From Alphaproteobacteria bacterium (GTDB lineage Bacteria; Pseudomonadota; Alphaproteobacteria; Zavarziniales; Zavarziniaceae): a DNA stretch of 7,350 nucleotides. Below the pieces are notes generated by a model. The model was not told the origin of the DNA. It saw only the letters and a list, made by a program, of their open reading frames with translations, and made no database searches. The stretch covers positions 1-7,350 of the forward strand of contig JAJFJE010000351.1 of the NCBI GenBank assembly GCA_021774355.1, in the 5' to 3' direction. Shown here in pieces: positions 1 to 5,708 of this stretch (positions are counted from its first letter, which is position 1; each line of letters opens with the position of its first letter). A program made the translations under genes and the position numbers.

Positions 1-2
1 TG

Positions 3-128
3 TTGACGGTGATGCGCGCGCGGGTGGGCGCGGGCAGCGCCGGGCGGTGGGTGCCGCGCCGGCAGCTCGGCGATGCGGCGCTTCCCAGCCTCTATGTAAA
101 GGTGTTGAAATCGGCGCAGGTCATGTGA
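3..128 (+). CDS. mutY: C-terminal end of probable A/G-specific adenine glycosylase (MutY), 5'-truncated
   Basis: Only the last 41 codons and the TGA stop lie in the window; the gene begins to the left. The visible peptide runs L-T-V at its start, then GRWVPRRQLGDAALPSL, then a basic tail VKVLKSAQVM. This pattern (a hydrophobic strand, a short loop, 'GRWV' plus 'L..AALPSL', then a Lys-rich helix) is how the Nudix-like C-terminal domain of alphaproteobacterial MutY ends. That domain recognises 8-oxoG opposite adenine, and MutY removes the mispaired adenine in base-excision repair. The catalytic and Fe-S parts are not visible, so the name rests on the tail alone. The stop codon is followed after 13 nt by the DinB-family gene on the same strand, so the two are probably co-transcribed. 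Another protein ending in a Nudix-like domain is possible. Confidence 0.55.
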   Translation: MTVMRARVGAGSAGRWVPRRQLGDAALPSLYVKVLKSAQVM

Positions 129-141
129 GGGAGGAGGCCCC

Positions 142-681
142 ATGCCCCTGGTCCAGCACTACCGCGCCATGGCCCGCAACAATGCCTGGTCGAACTGGCG
201 CCTGCTCTCGGCGTGCTGCCTGCTGGCGGACGGCGACTTTACGGCGCCGCGGACCAGCTTCTTTCCCTCGCTGGCGGCCACGCTGAACCATCTCCTGGCG
301 GTCGACCGCTATTATCTCGACGCGCTGGAAGGCGCCGGCCGCGGCCGCAAGCTCCTGGACCAGCGCCAGCCCCTGACCCACGCCGCCGATCTCCTGCTGG
401 CCCAGCAGGGGGTCGACCGCCGCCTGGCGGGCTTTTGCGACGGCCTGGCCGCGGCCGATCTCACACGCCTGGTGGCGCTCGACCGCGGGCCGCGCGGCAC
501 GGCCTATGAAAGCGTGGGCAATGTCCTGCCCCACCTGTTCGTCCACCAGATCCACCATCGCGGTCAGGCCCACGCCATGCTCGCGGGGACCGCCGTGGCG
601 CCGCCCCAACTCGACGAATTCTTCCTGGACGAGGACCAGCCGGTGACCGGCCCGGAACGGGCGATGCTGGGCCTGGCCTAG
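142..681 (+). CDS. DinB family (YfiT-like) putative metalloenzyme
   Basis: A 179-residue protein of the DinB/YfiT four-helix-bundle superfamily, whose members bind a divalent metal through three histidines. Some act as thiol-dependent S-transferases; most have unknown substrates. It has the usual length. The N-terminal helix carries HYRAMARNNAWSNWRLL. H50 lies in 'LNHLLAVD' and probably gives the first metal ligand. The signature HQIHHRGQAHAML is at residues 135-147, and H135 and H139 are the likely second and third ligands. No signal peptide or membrane segment is seen, so the protein should be cytoplasmic. The ATG start is well supported: an AGGGAGGAGG stretch at 128-137 overlaps the upstream stop codon and lies just before it. 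It follows the presumed mutY by 13 nt. The bacterial name DinB means damage-inducible in Bacillus and is unrelated to DNA polymerase IV. The family is certain; the reaction is unknown. Confidence 0.92.
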   Translation: MPLVQHYRAMARNNAWSNWRLLSACCLLADGDFTAPRTSFFPSLAATLNHLLAVDRYYLDALEGAGRGRKLLDQRQPLTHAADLLLAQQGVDRRLAGFCDGLAAADLTRLVALDRGPRGTAYESVGNVLPHLFVHQIHHRGQAHAMLAGTAVAPPQLDEFFLDEDQPVTGPERAMLGLA

Positions 682-754
682 GGTTCGAGGTCCGGCGGAG
701 AGCGCCTTCGAAGCCTCGTCCCGGCCGCGCCGGACGCGGGTACTCGAGCCGCCG

Positions 755-784
755 CTTGACGGCCTCACGGCCCCTGGCCATGGT
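755..784 (+). promoter_or_regulatory. Possible argC promoter
   Basis: CTTGAC at 755-760 matches the usual alphaproteobacterial -35 core. With TTGACG (756-761) as the -35, a 17-nt spacer leads to CATGGT (779-784), which matches the -10 consensus at three of six positions. Transcription would start near 791, about 20 nt before the argC ATG. It sits in the 130-nt gap after the DinB gene, which otherwise holds no gene. The weak -10 limits confidence. Confidence 0.33.
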
Positions 785-811
785 CGGGGCGCGAACGGCA
801 GAGGGCGAAGC

Positions 812-1723
812 ATGGCCAAGGTGTTTATCGACGGCGAGGCCGGCACGACGGGCCTGGGTATCCGCGAGCGGTTGGCGGCATTGCCCGGGATCCGCCTGTG
901 TTCGATCGATCCCGCCCGGCGCAAGGACCCGGAGGCCAAGCGGGCCCTGCTGGCCGAGGTCGACCTGGCGGTGCTGTGCCTGCCCGACGCGGCGGCCACG
1001 GAAACCGTCGCCATGGTTGACGGCCTGGGCGCGGCGGGACCGCGCCTGCTCGATGCCTCGACCGCCCATCGGGTGGCGCCGGGCTGGGTCTATGGCTTTG
1101 CCGAAATGGCGCCGGGCCAGGCCGCCGCAATTGCCGCAGCGCCGAAGGTCAGCAATCCCGGCTGCTATCCGACCGGCGCGGTCGCCCTGCTGCGCCCCCT
1201 GGTCGAAGCCGGCCTGGTGCCGGCCCACCAGCCCATCGTGGTGCACGCGGTCAGCGGCTATTCCGGCGGCGGCCGGACCATGATCGAAGAGCACGAGGCG
1301 GGCACCGCGCCGCGCTTCGAAATCTACGGCCTGGGCCTGGAACACAAGCATGTCGCCGAGATCCAGACCTATGGCCGGCTGACCCGGCGGCCGATCTTCG
1401 TGCCCTCGGTCGGGCGGTTCCGCCAGGGCATGCTGGTGATGGTGGCGTTGCACCTCGACACCCTCCCGGGCGCGGTCGATGCCGCCAGGCTCGAGACGGC
1501 GCTGGCGGCCTATTATCGCGGCCACGAACTGGTCCGTGTCCTGCCGGGCAGCGAAAGCCGGCTCGAGCCCGAGGCCCTGAACGATACGGACAGTCTGGAA
1601 CTCCGGGTCTATGGCAATGCCCGGCATGGCCAGGCGCTGCTGGTCGCGCGCCTGGACAATCTGGGCAAGGGCGCGTCGGGCGCTGCCGTGCAGAACCTGA
1701 AGCTGATGCTGGAACTGGACTGA
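812..1723 (+). CDS. argC: N-acetyl-gamma-glutamyl-phosphate reductase, type 2
   Basis: ArgC reduces N-acetyl-gamma-glutamyl phosphate with NADPH to N-acetylglutamate 5-semialdehyde, the third step of arginine biosynthesis, in the cytoplasm. The protein has 303 residues, the length of the short type-2 form. The nucleotide-binding loop GEAGTTGLGIRERL is at residues 8-21. The catalytic cysteine is C118 in SNPGCYPTGA, and the active-site histidine is probably H180 in LEHKHVAEI. VHAVSGYSGGGR at 144-155 and the C-terminal NLGKGASGAAVQNLKLML stretch are further family hallmarks. The ATG follows an AGAGG at 800-804. In many alphaproteobacteria argC sits beside rplM-rpsI; here it does not, and no other arg gene is in the window. 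It probably has its own promoter. Its stop lies 9 nt from the stop of the convergent thiolase-like gene. All key residues are present. Confidence 0.97.
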   Translation: MAKVFIDGEAGTTGLGIRERLAALPGIRLCSIDPARRKDPEAKRALLAEVDLAVLCLPDAAATETVAMVDGLGAAGPRLLDASTAHRVAPGWVYGFAEMAPGQAAAIAAAPKVSNPGCYPTGAVALLRPLVEAGLVPAHQPIVVHAVSGYSGGGRTMIEEHEAGTAPRFEIYGLGLEHKHVAEIQTYGRLTRRPIFVPSVGRFRQGMLVMVALHLDTLPGAVDAARLETALAAYYRGHELVRVLPGSESRLEPEALNDTDSLELRVYGNARHGQALLVARLDNLGKGASGAAVQNLKLMLELD

Positions 1724-1732
1724 CCGGGCGGC

Positions 1733-3166
1733 CTAGTCGGGGGTGAACAGGACCCCGCTGGCGGCCGTCGCGACCCGTCCGCGGCGGCCCACCGCCTCAC
1801 CGTCGAGCAAAGCGTCCAGGGCGGCGGGCGCTGTCGGGGTCGCCGCAACGAAGCGCCGGCCGTCATCGACCAGCCGGCCGATGACGATGCCGGCGGCCGG
1901 GGCGCCGTCCGGGTCATGGCGCACGGTGTAGCTCTCGATCCGGGCCCGGCCTTCCGGCGCCGCGGCAAGGGCCATACAGGGGGCGGCGTCGAGCCCGGCC
2001 TGGCAGGTGTCGTCGGCCGCGCGGAACGGCGCCGACGGCCGGGCGGCCGCGTAGAGGCCGACGGCATGGCTGGCCAGGGCGCCGCTTTCGCTGGTCACCA
2101 GGCCCACTTGCCCGGGGGCCGCCCGCAGCCGGGTCATCATCGTGGCGATGGCATGGGTGGTGTAATTGTCGCCCGGGGCGCCGAAATAGGCCAGGCCGCC
2201 CGTGACCGTCAGGGGCGGCCCGTCGACCTCCGGCAGGGCCAGGGCATCCTTGGCGATCTGCACCGCCGAAGGCGCCCAGGCATGGAGGTCCACCAGATCG
2301 ACCTGGGCGATGCTGCGCCCGGCCATAGCCAGGGCGGCCTGGCCGACTGCCCGGATCGCCGGCGCGGCATAAAGCGCGGGCCGCGCTGCCAGGGGGGTGG
2401 GATCGCGGCCGGCCGCATGGCCGTGAAGATGGATCCACAGGCTTTCGGCAAGGCCCAGGCGACGGGCCTCGGCGACCGATGTCAGGAGCAGTGCGGCTGC
2501 CTGGTCGACCGCGGTCGCGGCGGTCAGCCTGTGGGTATAGGGATAGCCGACAAAGCGGTTGCCGGGGCCCGGCGTCGCCAGTTCGGCGGCACTGTATGGC
2601 CGCCGGTGCCAGGCCAGAGGGCTGGCCGCGGCGACCTCGGTGAAGGGGGCGTACAGCGCGCCGATGCGGCGCAGATGGGCCCGCTGGCTGCGTCCGCGCC
2701 GGGCCCTCAGGGCGTTTTCCAACAGGGCGTAGACAAGGGTCGCGCGGTCCAGGCCGTGGGCGGCTTCGGCCGCGCCGATCCCCTCGGTCAAGGCCATCGG
2801 CGCGCCGCCGCCCGCCAGCGCCTCGGCCCCGACCACCAGGGCCAGCCGGCAGGTGCCCTGGGCAATATCCCCCATGATCGCGCTGACCAGCCGCTGGGGC
2901 GCCGTGCCGCCGGCCGTCACGCTGCCCCGGGCGGCTGTGGCGCCCAGGATTTCGCCCAGGCGGGCGGCCGGGTCGGCGGCAGTGCAGGAGTGCGCGCGGA
3001 CCAGGGCAAGGCGGTCCAGCCGGGCCAGCGCCGCGGTGCCCAGGCCGGCGTCGGCTGCCGCCAGGCCCGCCGCTTCGGCCATCATGGCGATCGGGTCGCC
3101 CGCCCGCCCCGTGTCGCGTCGGGTCAACTGGCCGCAGCCTACCAGGATCGGGGTCGTGTCTTCCAA
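1733..3166 (-). CDS. Thiolase-superfamily protein (SCP2/TLP1-like), catalytic cysteine missing
   Basis: A 477-residue protein of the group usually annotated acetyl-CoA acetyltransferase, best matching thiolase-like protein type 1 with an extra C-terminal OB-like domain. The N-terminus TPILVGCGQLTRRD and the block TGGLAYFGAPGDNYTTH (322-338) followed by ATMMTRLRAAPGQVGLVTSE and the SHAVGLY segment (366-372) fit that family. In true thiolases the nucleophile loop has a CxSG cysteine; here the region (82-91) reads SVTAGGTAPQ, as in TLP1-type proteins. The N-E-A-F histidine-activating loop is replaced by HAWAPSAVQ (295-303), and the final CxG loop by SESGALASH. The final segment, from about 405, would be the additional domain. 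It may bind CoA esters without ordinary thiolysis; its role is unknown. The start is TTG, 9 nt after the Nudix stop, with AGGG seven bases upstream; no better start fits the family N-terminus. Last gene of the operon. Confidence 0.9.
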   Translation of the reverse strand: MEDTTPILVGCGQLTRRDTGRAGDPIAMMAEAAGLAAADAGLGTAALARLDRLALVRAHSCTAADPAARLGEILGATAARGSVTAGGTAPQRLVSAIMGDIAQGTCRLALVVGAEALAGGGAPMALTEGIGAAEAAHGLDRATLVYALLENALRARRGRSQRAHLRRIGALYAPFTEVAAASPLAWHRRPYSAAELATPGPGNRFVGYPYTHRLTAATAVDQAAALLLTSVAEARRLGLAESLWIHLHGHAAGRDPTPLAARPALYAAPAIRAVGQAALAMAGRSIAQVDLVDLHAWAPSAVQIAKDALALPEVDGPPLTVTGGLAYFGAPGDNYTTHAIATMMTRLRAAPGQVGLVTSESGALASHAVGLYAAARPSAPFRAADDTCQAGLDAAPCMALAAAPEGRARIESYTVRHDPDGAPAAGIVIGRLVDDGRRFVAATPTAPAALDALLDGEAVGRRGRVATAASGVLFTPD

Positions 3167-3173
3167 GGTCCAG

Positions 3174-3177
3174 CCCT
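3174..3177 (-). promoter_or_regulatory. Ribosome binding site supporting the TTG start of the thiolase-like gene
   Basis: On the - strand AGGG overlaps the Nudix stop codon (TAG at 3176-3178) and lies seven bases before the TTG codon at 3164-3166. The predicted protein then begins MEDTTPILVGCGQ, which is where relatives begin. Translation is probably coupled to the end of the Nudix gene. Confidence 0.5.
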
Positions 3178-3997
3178 AGAGAATGTCGCGGACCGCGACC
3201 GCGTCGAGATCGTAGCCGGCTGCCGCGGGCAGCACCAGATAGGCCTCGCCGTCGCGGGTTTCCGGCTGCGGCTCGACGGTCACCACCGGGCTGACGCGGG
3301 CGGCGGCCAGGGCGTCCGCGGCGCGTGGCCAGCGGGACAGTTTGCGCAGGTTCATGCGCGTCGGAAAGACGATCTGGCGCTGTCCGGCGGCCTGGTCGGC
3401 CAGGGCCTGGCGCGCGGTCAGCCACACCGTATCGACGGTCTCGTGGCCGTCATGCCGGCCGACCTGGTCGGCCGGCGCCACCGCCAAATAGAAGAAGGTG
3501 TCGAAGCGCTTCGGCATCAGGCTGGGGGTGATCCAATGGGCGAACAGGACCAGCTGGTCCAGCCCCAGGACCAGGTCCTCCCCGACCACCACCTCGGCGA
3601 TGCCGATCTCGCCCCGGGCGAGCGGGTGGCGCCAGCGCGCGGCGATGCGTTCCAGCCGCTCGGGGGCGAGGGCGCCGCCGCCGCGCGGGCGGGCCAGCAG
3701 CACGCTGCCCTCCTCGAATGCCTCGCGGATCGCTGCCACCCGCAGGGCCCGGACCAAAGGCGGCAGGCCGGCGGCGCCGTCCAGCCGGCCGTCCAGCCGC
3801 GGATCGTGGTCGCGCGGGTCGAGCTTGCCGCCGGGAAAAACCAGGGCGCCCGCGGCGAATTCGATCTGGTGGTGGCGCTGCACGAAAAACACTTCGATGC
3901 CCGCCGGGCTGTCCCGCAGCAGCAGGATGGTGGCGGCCGGGATCAGCCCGCGGGCCGCTGCCGCCGGCCGTTCCAGAAGCGGGGGGGTGTCGGTCAT
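3176..3997 (-). CDS. Nudix hydrolase, NUDT19 (RP2)-like
   Basis: A 273-residue Nudix protein. Members of this superfamily cleave nucleoside diphosphates linked to another moiety; mammalian NUDT19 is a CoA diphosphatase. The core starts near residue 18 with strand AATILLLRD. FPGGKLDPRD (54-63) begins the Nudix box and REAFEEGSVLLAR (91-103) completes it, about 20 residues later than the canonical GX5EX7REUXEEXGU spacing allows. An insertion at this place is typical of the NUDT19-like group. AHWITPSLMPKRFDTFFYL (153-171) is another group hallmark. The metal ligands of the helix (R91, E92, E95, E96) are present. D63 stands where the box usually has Glu, and the conserved Gly after EEX is Ser (S98), with Gly moved to 97. 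ATG start, AGG eight bases upstream, 7 nt after the preceding stop. CoA or acyl-CoA as substrate is inferred from family and neighbours. Confidence 0.95.
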   Translation of the reverse strand: MTDTPPLLERPAAAARGLIPAATILLLRDSPAGIEVFFVQRHHQIEFAAGALVFPGGKLDPRDHDPRLDGRLDGAAGLPPLVRALRVAAIREAFEEGSVLLARPRGGGALAPERLERIAARWRHPLARGEIGIAEVVVGEDLVLGLDQLVLFAHWITPSLMPKRFDTFFYLAVAPADQVGRHDGHETVDTVWLTARQALADQAAGQRQIVFPTRMNLRKLSRWPRAADALAAARVSPVVTVEPQPETRDGEAYLVLPAAAGYDLDAVAVRDIL

Positions 3998-4004
3998 GGC
4001 GCGC

Positions 4005-5135
4005 CTACAGGGTCAGCAAAGGGCCGGTCCGGTGCGCCAGGGAGACCGCGCCGGCAATCTTGGCCGCGGGCAGACCGGGGCGCGCCAGCGGCTGGCCGGG
4101 GCGGGCGAAGAACAGGCCATCGGTGCGGCTGGACAGGGCAATCCGGGGGGTTCCCGGGGGCGCCATCGGATCGACGATCTCGGCAATCATGTCGCCGGCG
4201 GCGACCCGCTCGCCGACCGCACGGGCAAACACCAGGACCCCGCCCACCGGGCATTCGATGATGTCGGCGCCGTCGAGCGGGGTCGCCGCGCAGCGCAGAT
4301 CGGGCAGGGGCCGGGTCTCGCCTGCGATCAGGCCGCGACGCACCAGGAAGCGGAACAGGGCCGCCGCATCCGCCGCCGCCAGGGCGTCAGAAACATCCCG
4401 GTCGCCGCGCAATTCAACCGTTGCGGCCAGGCAGGCGGGCGGGATCGGCCGCTCCGGATAGGCCTTGGCCAGGGCCCACCAGGGGCCGCCCACCGCCTCG
4501 TCGAAGGGCTCGCCGCCGGAGGCTTCGGCCAGCAGCACGGCGCGTGCGCCAAGCTCGGCCGCAAGGTCCGCCGCTCCCGGCCAGAGCGGCGTGCCGAGAT
4601 AGAGGTGGAGCACCGAGATATCGTCGCAATGAAGGTCGAGGACGATGTCGGCGTCGACCGCTAGGCGCATCAGGGCGAGACGCAGGGCATCACTCTCGCC
4701 GCGGGCCTCGATTTGCGCCAGGTGATCGCGGGCCGCCGCCCGGATCAGGGCGATATTGGCCGCGGCATCGTCGCCCAGCCGGTCCCCCAGGGCGGCGATC
4801 AGGGGCGCCGAGAGGGACGGATAGAGGCGGTTGAAATTGCCCAGGGTGGCAAGATCGAAACGCCCGGCGTGGCGTCCCAGCAGGTGCTGGCCGAAGCCGA
4901 TCGGATTGGCCAGGGGCACGCAGACGATCTCGCCCCGTATGGCCTCTCGGGCAGCCGCCCGGTCGAGCAGGGCGAGGAGATGCTCCATGACCAGGAGGCC
5001 CGGCAGTTCGTCGCCATGGAGGCCCGCCTGGAGGTAGGCCTTGGCCCCGCCGGGCTGGCCATAGCGGTGCACCTGCAGCGACCGGGTGGTGCCCGGGCTG
5101 GCGCTGGGCAGCGCGATGGTTTCGCTGTGGCGCAT
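4005..5135 (-). CDS. Succinylglutamate desuccinylase/aspartoacylase family zinc deacylase (M14-like)
   Basis: A 376-residue zinc-dependent hydrolase of the AstE/AspA branch of M14 carboxypeptidases, which cleave N-acyl bonds of acylated amino acids and related amides. Zinc ligands are H40 and E43 in GLHGDELPG and H169 in LDLHCDD. GNFNRLYP (99-106) holds the asparagine and arginine that normally hold the substrate carboxylate. E241 in ATVELRG is the probable catalytic glutamate. Residues about 288-325, with IIECPVGGVLVF and GERVAAGDMIAEI, form a biotinyl/lipoyl-like beta-barrel found at the C-terminus of many members; it has no modifiable EMKM lysine motif here. There is no signal peptide. The ATG is 6 nt after the thioesterase stop, with GAGG overlapping that stop. 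Its genes are not in an arginine-catabolic ast cluster, so true AstE activity is unlikely; the substrate is unknown. Confidence 0.91.
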   Translation of the reverse strand: MRHSETIALPSASPGTTRSLQVHRYGQPGGAKAYLQAGLHGDELPGLLVMEHLLALLDRAAAREAIRGEIVCVPLANPIGFGQHLLGRHAGRFDLATLGNFNRLYPSLSAPLIAALGDRLGDDAAANIALIRAAARDHLAQIEARGESDALRLALMRLAVDADIVLDLHCDDISVLHLYLGTPLWPGAADLAAELGARAVLLAEASGGEPFDEAVGGPWWALAKAYPERPIPPACLAATVELRGDRDVSDALAAADAAALFRFLVRRGLIAGETRPLPDLRCAATPLDGADIIECPVGGVLVFARAVGERVAAGDMIAEIVDPMAPPGTPRIALSSRTDGLFFARPGQPLARPGLPAAKIAGAVSLAHRTGPLLTL

Positions 5136-5141
5136 GGGGCC

Positions 5142-5591
5142 TCAGGCGCCGACAATCTTCCACAGGGAGTTGGCGGTCAGCACCAGGCGGTCGTCGATCT
5201 TGACCTCGGCCCGGGCGAACACCACCGAGCGCGCCTTGCGGGTGATCTCGGGCCGGCACACCAAAAGGTCGCCGGGCCTGGCTGGCGACAGGAATTCGCT
5301 GGTCAGGGACATGGTAACGATCCGCCGGCGATCCACCGCCAGCCACACCGTCGCGCCCAGCGAGGCATCGAGGAAGGTCATCAGGGCGCCGCCATGAATG
5401 ATTCCCTGGTCATTGGCGTGCCGGGCATTGGGCCGAAAGCCCAGGACCAGCCGGCCGTTCTCGTCCCGGTGGAAATAATTATAGGTGATGGTGCCTTCGC
5501 TGGCCCCGGGACCGCTGAAGATCTCGCGCTCGAAGGGGTTGCTGCTGGAAATCGCCTGCCAGCCTTCCGGCACGTCGGTCGCTTCGCTCAT
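5142..5591 (-). CDS. PaaI family thioesterase (hotdog fold)
   Basis: A 149-residue single-domain hotdog protein, likely an acyl-CoA thioesterase releasing free CoA and acid in the cytoplasm. The signature is DQGIIHGGALMTFLDASLG at 61-79: H66-G67-G68 form the HGG turn, and D75 on the following helix is the likely catalytic acid. N60 precedes it. The later strands, VTMSLTSEFLSPARPGDLL (92-110) and RKARSVVFARAEV (118-130), are typical of PaaI proteins. An N-terminal extension of about 40 residues, including NPFEREIFSGPGA, is common in alphaproteobacterial members. The open frame runs much further upstream on this strand, but the ATG at 5591 is the right start: AGGA lies seven bases before it and the sequence beyond has no family similarity and lies opposite a real gene. 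It is the first gene of the four-gene operon. The acyl group is not known; short, medium or aromatic acyl-CoA are all possible. Confidence 0.92.
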   Translation of the reverse strand: MSEATDVPEGWQAISSSNPFEREIFSGPGASEGTITYNYFHRDENGRLVLGFRPNARHANDQGIIHGGALMTFLDASLGATVWLAVDRRRIVTMSLTSEFLSPARPGDLLVCRPEITRKARSVVFARAEVKIDDRLVLTANSLWKIVGA

Positions 5592-5595
5592 CGGG

Positions 5596-5646
5596 GGTCC
5601 TGTCCGGCAAGGTCCTGTTTTTGGTCCTGTTGTTTGTCTACCCTGT
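5596..5646 (+). repeat. Four short direct repeats (core CCTGT, three as GGTCCTGT)
   Basis: GGTCCTGT occurs at 5596-5603, 5611-5618 and 5623-5630. A fourth, shorter match CCTGTT is at 5642-5647. Core-to-core distances are 15, 12 and 16 nt. On the operon's own strand the repeats read ACAGGACC, and the copy nearest the thioesterase also supplies its AGGA ribosome binding site. Clustered direct repeats between divergent genes can be regulator binding sites, but chance in a G/C-biased tract is possible. Confidence 0.4.
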
Positions 5647-5649
5647 TCG

Positions 5650-5675
5650 CGGGGTCCCCGGAACCCCGGATTTTT
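5650..5675 (+). terminator. Terminator-like hairpin with T-run
   Basis: CGGGGT at 5650-5655 pairs with ACCCCG at 5663-5668 around a 7-nt loop, followed two bases later by TTTTT (5671-5675). An alternative fold uses the perfect CGGGG-T-CCCCG palindrome at 5650-5660. The orientation fits + strand transcripts, where it would lie just upstream of the hydrolase start. It might block antisense or leader transcription. The stem is short, so the call is tentative. Confidence 0.3.
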
Positions 5676-5697
5676 CACCGCCCCTGCAGACTTGGTA

Positions 5698-5702
5698 TGA
5701 GG
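5698..5702 (+). promoter_or_regulatory. Ribosome binding site deciding the hydrolase start
   Basis: TGAGG lies six bases before the ATG at 5709. An in-frame ATG at 5697 has no good ribosome binding site upstream and would itself overlap this one, so 5709 is preferred. Confidence 0.5.
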
Positions 5703-5708
5703 CCGGCG

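Larger units (their letters stand above)
5592..5708. promoter_or_regulatory. Divergent intergenic region between the operon and the hydrolase gene
   Basis: This 117-nt region must supply the promoter of the - strand four-gene operon and probably that of the + strand hydrolase. It is less GC-rich than its flanks, with T-runs at 5618-5622 and 5671-5675. On the - strand TAGACA-like sequence occurs near the middle, but no convincing -35/-10 pair is seen for either direction. It contains the repeats and hairpin listed separately. Confidence 0.5.

Noticed and set aside
721..733. Inverted repeat CCGGC-CGC-GCCGG between the DinB and argC genes.
   Set aside because: Short, with a 3-nt loop and no T-run; expected by chance at this GC content, so not called a terminator.
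121..1627. Long - strand frames opposite the DinB and argC genes.
   Set aside because: Low-complexity Arg/Ala-rich translations antisense to genes with complete motifs; typical shadows in high-GC DNA.
1914..3425. A 503-codon - strand frame overlapping the thiolase-like and Nudix genes.
   Set aside because: Pro/Arg/Gly-rich out-of-frame reading of the same strand, without any recognisable motif.
1916..4261. A 781-codon open frame on the + strand.
   Set aside because: It is antisense to three recognisable genes (thiolase-like, Nudix, deacylase), is Gly/Arg/Gln-rich with no domain, and spans gene borders.
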